NCBI RefSeq assembly: GCF_024347635.1
Contig: NZ_AP025510.1
Span: forward strand, 1,178,001-1,242,000
Origin: Vibrio tasmaniensis
GTDB lineage: Bacteria > Pseudomonadota > Gammaproteobacteria > Enterobacterales > Vibrionaceae
DNA length: 64,000 bases
Direction of reading: 5' to 3'
The translations under genes were made by a program, and so were the position numbers. Positions 61,271 through 64,000 of this stretch are shown here, piece by piece; the stretch's first letter is position 1, and every line of letters begins with the position of its first letter. The notes below the pieces were generated by a model. It searched no databases and was not told the DNA's origin. It was given only the letters and a program-made list of their open reading frames with translations.

Positions 61271-62008
61271 TTATCGGGTAGTGGTTTCTAACACATGGGT
61301 AAATCTATCCCAGGATTTTTGGTCTGCTTCTTGTTGGTAGTTGTTTGAGCCGAATACGGTAAAGGCATGTGGCGCACCACTATAGGTGATCATCTCATGC
61401 GGAACCTTGGTTGTTTCCAGTTGAGCGGCAAGGCTGCCAAAATCTTCCATTGAGATCATTGCGTCGGCTGTACCATGGAACACGACAACCGGGGCTTTAG
61501 TCTCAGCGTAGTCTTGCCCATTCGGTGTCGATAAACCGCCATGGAAGGTAACATAAGCTTTCGAAGGGATGCCCGCACGAGCGGCCTCTAAAACGGCTGC
61601 GCCGCCAAAGCAGTAACCCATCATTACGTTGTTATCTAAGTTACCACCAAGCCTTTTCGCTTCCATTGCTCCCGCATTAAGTAGTGCACGCATTTTTTCT
61701 CTGTCTTTATACAACTCGCCTGTGTGCTGTTTTTTGTCTTTCACTTCGGTCGGGCGAATGCCTTTACCAAATAGGTCGATGGCGAACACGTTGTAACCGA
61801 GTTCGTTGAGCATCTCAGAACGTTTCTTCTCGTAATCGGTTAAGCCATCCCAATCATGTACTAGTAGCACTAACGGCGCTTGGTCGCTAGCTTCACTCCA
61901 GTAACCTTCGTAATCCACACCGTCGACTTGGTAAGTGACGTTTTCTCCTGAAATCGCAGAGAAGGGCAGTAAAACTGAAAACAGGCCGAGTGTAGTGAGT
62001 TTTCGCAT
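61271..62008 (-). CDS. Dienelactone hydrolase family protein, exported
   Basis: 245 residues from ATG 62008, preceded by AAGGAAC on the minus strand. The frame continues 11 codons upstream without support. An N-terminal signal peptide ends near SAISG-EN. The alpha/beta fold carries the Cys nucleophile in GYCFGGAA (about 125), Asp in HGTADAMI and His in PHAFTVFG, the DLH Cys-Asp-His triad. Substrate unknown; members act on lactones or small esters. Confidence 0.87.
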   Translation of the reverse strand: MRKLTTLGLFSVLLPFSAISGENVTYQVDGVDYEGYWSEASDQAPLVLLVHDWDGLTDYEKKRSEMLNELGYNVFAIDLFGKGIRPTEVKDKKQHTGELYKDREKMRALLNAGAMEAKRLGGNLDNNVMMGYCFGGAAVLEAARAGIPSKAYVTFHGGLSTPNGQDYAETKAPVVVFHGTADAMISMEDFGSLAAQLETTKVPHEMITYSGAPHAFTVFGSNNYQQEADQKSWDRFTHVLETTTR

Positions 62009-62122
62009 GCGTTGTTCCTTTCGATGACAATTGAGTTTCAATCGAAAGTATAGATAACGTGATGATTCTCGCCAGATTCCTTTGTTTGATTTGAAGTTAA
62101 GGTTCTATATTGAAATTGGCGA

Positions 62123-63052
62123 TTACCAAGATGCGTTGGTTTTGCTGATACACATATCTGGGTATTTACGTTGATAGCGCGGCAACATCGACTCATTACC
62201 CAAGATGCCGCCTTGATGGATATAGATGATGGTTTTAGTGGGGTTGTCTTCTTGCCATTGCTCTAGGCATTGCCACATCAATGGGTCATACAGCAGGTCA
62301 AATTCAATGTCTGTTTGCTCTTGTAGCCTCAACCAAGTCTGATAGTCCTGCTGATATAGCTTACCAAAGTGGTGCTTGGTTTTGAGTGGTAAAATCTGCG
62401 GGTGATCGGTTTCACCAAGTTCATTGAACTGTTGCGTTAGGTAGTCATTACCACCAACACACGCACAGGTTAAAACCGGGATGTTGTGTAACTTTAAGTA
62501 CTTATGAAGATACAGCGCTGTGCTGCCTGTACCTGCGGGCAGTGCAACCACAAAATCGTGTTTATTTTCGAAGCGAGTCCAGCTGAGTATCTCCATAGCC
62601 AGTTGTTTTACGCCATATTCAGAAAGCTGAGAACGTCCACCTTCTGGTAACACAATGCACTGAGAGTCAGGCTGTCTTACTTGCTCGATATATTGTTGTG
62701 GATGAAGTTCAGAACCTGTCTCTTTTACTGAGATCACCTTAGCGCCGAGGTCGATGGCGCCACGGTAATTTCCGATTGGGCGCTCTTGCAACCATTGAGG
62801 CAGGTGATCGACGTAAAATTCCATCGTCCAGCCTTTGATTTTTGCAAGTGCTGCGAGCGAGAACAAGGAGTTAGCTTGAGCGGACCCATAGCTTATTAGA
62901 GTGGTGGTGTTTGGGTGATCGTCTTCCAGTAGCTTCATGAATTTTCTGGCTTTATTGCCGCAAAAGTGGGAGTGAAGCTGATCGTCTCGCTTTAAAAAAA
63001 AGGTGTGATCGTTGTATTGATGCTGAGTTACAGGGCTATTATTTAGTTTCAT
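62123..63052 (-). CDS. PLP-dependent ACC deaminase/D-cysteine desulfhydrase-like protein
   Basis: 309 residues from ATG 63052. ATG 63088 and TTG 63094 are in frame but encode a poorly conserved leader. Fold-type II PLP enzyme: the PLP lysine lies in FLKRDDQLHSHFCGNKARKFMKLL (about 20-43, GNKARK), the phosphate-binding loop in ALPAGTGSTALYL, and SYGSAQANSLFSLAAL is the substrate-facing segment. Either D-cysteine desulfhydration or another D-amino acid lyase reaction is possible. Confidence 0.85.
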   Translation of the reverse strand: MKLNNSPVTQHQYNDHTFFLKRDDQLHSHFCGNKARKFMKLLEDDHPNTTTLISYGSAQANSLFSLAALAKIKGWTMEFYVDHLPQWLQERPIGNYRGAIDLGAKVISVKETGSELHPQQYIEQVRQPDSQCIVLPEGGRSQLSEYGVKQLAMEILSWTRFENKHDFVVALPAGTGSTALYLHKYLKLHNIPVLTCACVGGNDYLTQQFNELGETDHPQILPLKTKHHFGKLYQQDYQTWLRLQEQTDIEFDLLYDPLMWQCLEQWQEDNPTKTIIYIHQGGILGNESMLPRYQRKYPDMCISKTNASW

Positions 63053-63222
63053 CGCACTTAGACAAAATGCTGACTCAAGAGCCAGCATTTTCAAATCAAA
63101 TAGGACTACCGAGTATCTAGTAGCTAGCCAGTGCTGTAAACCAACTAAATCAACTTTTCATCGGATATTGCCCTCAGAGTGACGAGTTTATTAGACTCTG
63201 ATCTTGTTGGTGTTTATATAGG

Positions 63223-64000
63223 TTAAGCTGAATCTGTCTGAAAGATGATTTGGGCGCTACATCCGCCACAGTTGCGATTCTCTAATTCAAAACTCCACTG
63301 AAAGCGCTGGCATAAGTCATCGACAATCAATAGACCTAATCCATGACCATTCGGATTGTATTGTTCCTGAAGACCTTCACCTTGGTCTTCAATCACAATA
63401 CTGTCTTGAGACAGAGTAACCGTAACAGTGCCACTGTTGGTCGCTGCAATCGCATTCCTCAATAAGTTGCCAACCAACATGTTCATTATCGCGCTGGTGG
63501 CTTGAATGATTGGCTCTGACTGGACGAGCACGGATATTTCGACATCTTTCTCATCCGCCTGTAACGCATTTTTTGAAACGATGGCCTCTAATTCTTGCTG
63601 GCTGAAAAGGCGTAGTGGCGCATCGTCACTGTTTCGTTCATAACGCACTAGGCCAAGCAAGGCATCGACCATCTCCGACATCTGAACAATAGCTTCATCA
63701 ATACGCTCAATCTGACGAGACTGAAACTCGGTTGTTTCGCTTCTTAATAGTAACTTATTCGCACCTCGAGCAACCGTTAGTGGCGTTCTTAACTCATGAC
63801 TTGAGTACCGAGCAAAGGCTTGTTCTCGCTTGACCAAGGAATTGATTTCTCGACGATACTGATTCAGTTGATCTGTTAGCTGACGAAATTCAATTGCCGC
63901 ATCATCACTCACACCAAACTCTTCATTGAGGTTGAGCTTATTTGACTCAAGCTGCTCAGATAGAGAGTTGAAAGGTTCAATCAGTCGTTTTGACAGTCGA
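63223..64000 (-). CDS. Sensor histidine kinase, 3' part (continues beyond the window)
   Basis: The frame is open to base 64000, so the N-terminus is missing. An internal GTG at 63912 is not the start, because upstream codons (RLIEPFNSLSEQLESNKLNLNEEFG) read as the end of a HAMP region. HisKA motif ARYSSHELRTPLTVARG follows, then an HATPase domain with NLLRNAIAATNSGTV (N box), EDQGEGL (G1) and GHGLGLLIVDDLCQRF (G2). The partner regulator would lie outside the window. Confidence 0.9.
   Translation of the reverse strand, partial: RLSKRLIEPFNSLSEQLESNKLNLNEEFGVSDDAAIEFRQLTDQLNQYRREINSLVKREQAFARYSSHELRTPLTVARGANKLLLRSETTEFQSRQIERIDEAIVQMSEMVDALLGLVRYERNSDDAPLRLFSQQELEAIVSKNALQADEKDVEISVLVQSEPIIQATSAIMNMLVGNLLRNAIAATNSGTVTVTLSQDSIVIEDQGEGLQEQYNPNGHGLGLLIVDDLCQRFQWSFELENRNCGGCSAQIIFQTDSA

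Overview
The window reads as chromosomal DNA of a Vibrio, most likely a marine species of the Splendidus type. The evidence is moderate GC, protein sequences that read as Vibrio orthologues throughout, and a gene order I recognise from Vibrio chromosome 1: topA, glgC-glgA, alpha/beta hydrolase, tfoY, purR, torD, torR, elyC, cmoM, mukFEB. No CRISPR array, complete insertion sequence, prophage or rRNA operon was seen. There is one tRNA gene.

Layout. 1-5.5 kb: the 3' part of topA, then glgC-glgA (glycogen synthesis) behind a structured leader. 5.8-11.9 kb: a hydrolase, a DUF2007 protein, a TVP38-family membrane protein, tfoY preceded by a class-I cyclic-di-GMP riboswitch, purR, torD and the divergent torR. 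12-20.4 kb: elyC facing cmoM and the overlapping mukF-mukE-mukB condensin genes. 20.7-26.2 kb: a chemoreceptor, then a compact three-gene operon of a lipoprotein retropepsin-like protease, an inactive transglutaminase with seven membrane helices, and an ATP-grasp amidoligase-like protein. 26.4-29.4 kb: cmoB, cmoA and a yecE-type DUF72 gene, divergent from aspS. 29.7-34.1 kb: aspS, ruvC, ruvA, ruvB. 34.6-37.8 kb: cydA-cydB-cydX-ybgE behind FNR-like sites. 38-44.7 kb: ybgC-tolQ-tolR-tolA-tolB-pal-cpoB, then nadA. 45-53 kb: a Fur-controlled ferric-siderophore uptake cluster (TonB-dependent receptor, siderophore-interacting reductase, binding protein, two permeases, ATPase), with a decayed stretch before the ATPase gene. 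53-64 kb: a potassium channel-like protein, a YecA-family protein, a hybrid sensor kinase, alaE, tRNA-Ser(GGA), a LysR regulator, dadA, a dienelactone hydrolase, a D-cysteine desulfhydrase/ACC deaminase-like enzyme, and the 3' part of a sensor kinase that runs off the right edge.

Most of the window is housekeeping sequence. The parts most worth follow-up are the ATP-grasp/7TM-transglutaminase/retropepsin operon (little characterised, chemistry unassigned), the riboswitch and possible bypass promoter in front of tfoY, GGA-containing hairpins in the glgC leader (a CsrA-like signature), and several short tandem repeats between genes: a G-rich telomere-like hexamer array, a heptamer array that supplies the stop codon of the siderophore-binding protein, and a pyrimidine-rich hexamer array after the tRNA. 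Start codons were chosen by reading Shine-Dalgarno spacing and remembered homologues. No database search was run.
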